Origin: Clostridiales bacterium
GTDB lineage: Bacteria > Bacillota > Clostridia > WRLR01
Direction: 5' to 3'
Assembly: GCA_031287655.1 (NCBI GenBank)
Contig: JAITSR010000165.1
Coordinates: 1 to 7,140 of the forward strand
Length of the DNA stretch: 7,140 nucleotides
Under the pieces are notes generated by a model. The model searched no databases, had not been told where the DNA came from, and was given only the letters and a program-made list of their open reading frames with translations. A program made the position numbers and the translations under genes. Shown piece by piece: positions 6,919 through 7,140 of this stretch (positions are counted from its first letter, which is position 1; the number at the start of each line of letters is the position of its first letter).

Positions 6919-6947
6919 TTTATAACTATCAGCGGTTATCGTGTTCA
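6919..6947 (-). promoter_or_regulatory. Candidate sigma-A promoter for the L,D-transpeptidase operon
   Basis: On the minus strand TGAACA (6942-6947, 4 of 6 to TTGACA) is separated by exactly 17 nt from TATAAA (6919-6924, 5 of 6 to TATAAT). It sits in the only AT-rich patch of the glmM-transpeptidase spacer. The predicted start near 6912 would give a leader of about 26 nt that still contains the ribosome binding site. This is a pattern match only; no operator or activator site is identified. Confidence 0.5.
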
Positions 6948-6996
6948 CAATCGTCGCCGTGGCCGGGTCAAGGACCACCTTCTGCATATTTTTTCT

Positions 6997-7140
6997 TTAG
7001 CCCAATCGTTCCTCTATCAGTCTTGCGAGCGCCTCCGCTTCCGCGTCGATCAAATTTTGGTCGTTTGCCTCGATCATCACGCGCACGAGCGGCTCCGTGC
7101 CGGAAGGCCGGATCAGGACGCGGCCCTCGCCGTGAAACAA
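6997..7140 (-). CDS. glmM: Phosphoglucosamine mutase GlmM, C-terminal 47 residues (5' end outside the window)
   Basis: GlmM interconverts glucosamine-6-phosphate and glucosamine-1-phosphate on the way to UDP-GlcNAc, the precursor of peptidoglycan. Only the C-terminal domain end is visible, read in frame from the window edge to a TAA at 6997-6999. It contains the phosphate-binding loop block VLIRPSGTEPLVRVMIEA, diagnostic of the alpha-D-phosphohexomutase family and, in this exact form, typical of GlmM. After it come a short helix rich in Ala and Glu and the end ERLG. Other phosphohexomutases share RPSGTEP, so GlmM rather than a phosphomannomutase is inferred from the surrounding LIR/VRVMIEA residues and from the wall-synthesis neighbour downstream. 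No hairpin plus T-run terminator follows, so some read-through into the transpeptidase gene is possible. Confidence 0.88.
   Translation of the reverse strand: MFHGEGRVLIRPSGTEPLVRVMIEANDQNLIDAEAEALARLIEERLG

Noticed and set aside
6922..6939. Inverted repeat ATAAC-8nt-GTTAT overlapping the -10 region as an operator
   Set aside because: The arms are only 5 bp in an AT-rich patch, and there is no regulator nearby to support it.
6887..6996. Intrinsic terminator after glmM
   Set aside because: Minus-strand hairpins such as AAGG-TGGT-CCTT and GGTC-CTT-GACC are only 4 bp and are not followed by a T-run.

Overview
The window is a block of GC-rich bacterial DNA in which every convincing gene lies on the minus strand, so gene order runs from high to low coordinates: the 3' end of glmM, a secreted YkuD-type L,D-transpeptidase, miaB (tRNA ms2i6A methylthiotransferase), mutS, and an N-terminal portion of mutL. 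The direct miaB-mutS-mutL adjacency, the absence of any mutH-like gene and near-consensus Shine-Dalgarno sites point to Firmicutes, most likely a high-GC Clostridia lineage such as Oscillospirales or Christensenellales. That placement is inference from gene order and composition only.

Layout: 6997-7140 holds the last 47 codons of glmM, with its serine-phosphate loop. About 110 nt of spacer follow, carrying a plausible sigma-A promoter and a strong ribosome binding site for the L,D-transpeptidase, which starts at TTG (6886). The transpeptidase ends 26 nt before miaB. miaB overlaps mutS by 4 nt (TTGA, with a TTG start for mutS) and mutS overlaps mutL by 4 nt (ATGA). The last four genes therefore look like one translationally coupled operon that joins cell-wall crosslinking, tRNA modification and DNA mismatch repair. 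No intrinsic terminator, RNA gene, CRISPR array, transposase or phage gene is visible.

The most unusual feature is at the left edge. Bases 1-61 are a perfect copy of bases 812-872, which lie inside the ATPase domain of mutL. The offset of 811 bp is not a multiple of three, so mutL reads out of frame into the copy and stops at TGA (23-25) after 401 codons, before any dimerisation/endonuclease domain. This is the pattern expected of an 811-bp tandem duplication of positions 61-872 that disrupts mutL, but also of a contig-end assembly loop. The window alone cannot separate the two.

A second theme is in-frame micro-repeat expansion in protein tethers. MutS has an 11-residue repeat in an extra Pro/Glu-rich loop, MiaB has a 10-residue repeat as a C-terminal tail plus two extra loops, the MutL linker has a 14-16-residue repeat, and the transpeptidase has a 10-residue-period Pro/Ala/Glu tail. 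The catalytic motifs of MutS, MiaB and the transpeptidase are all intact. No wholly new gene system is evident.
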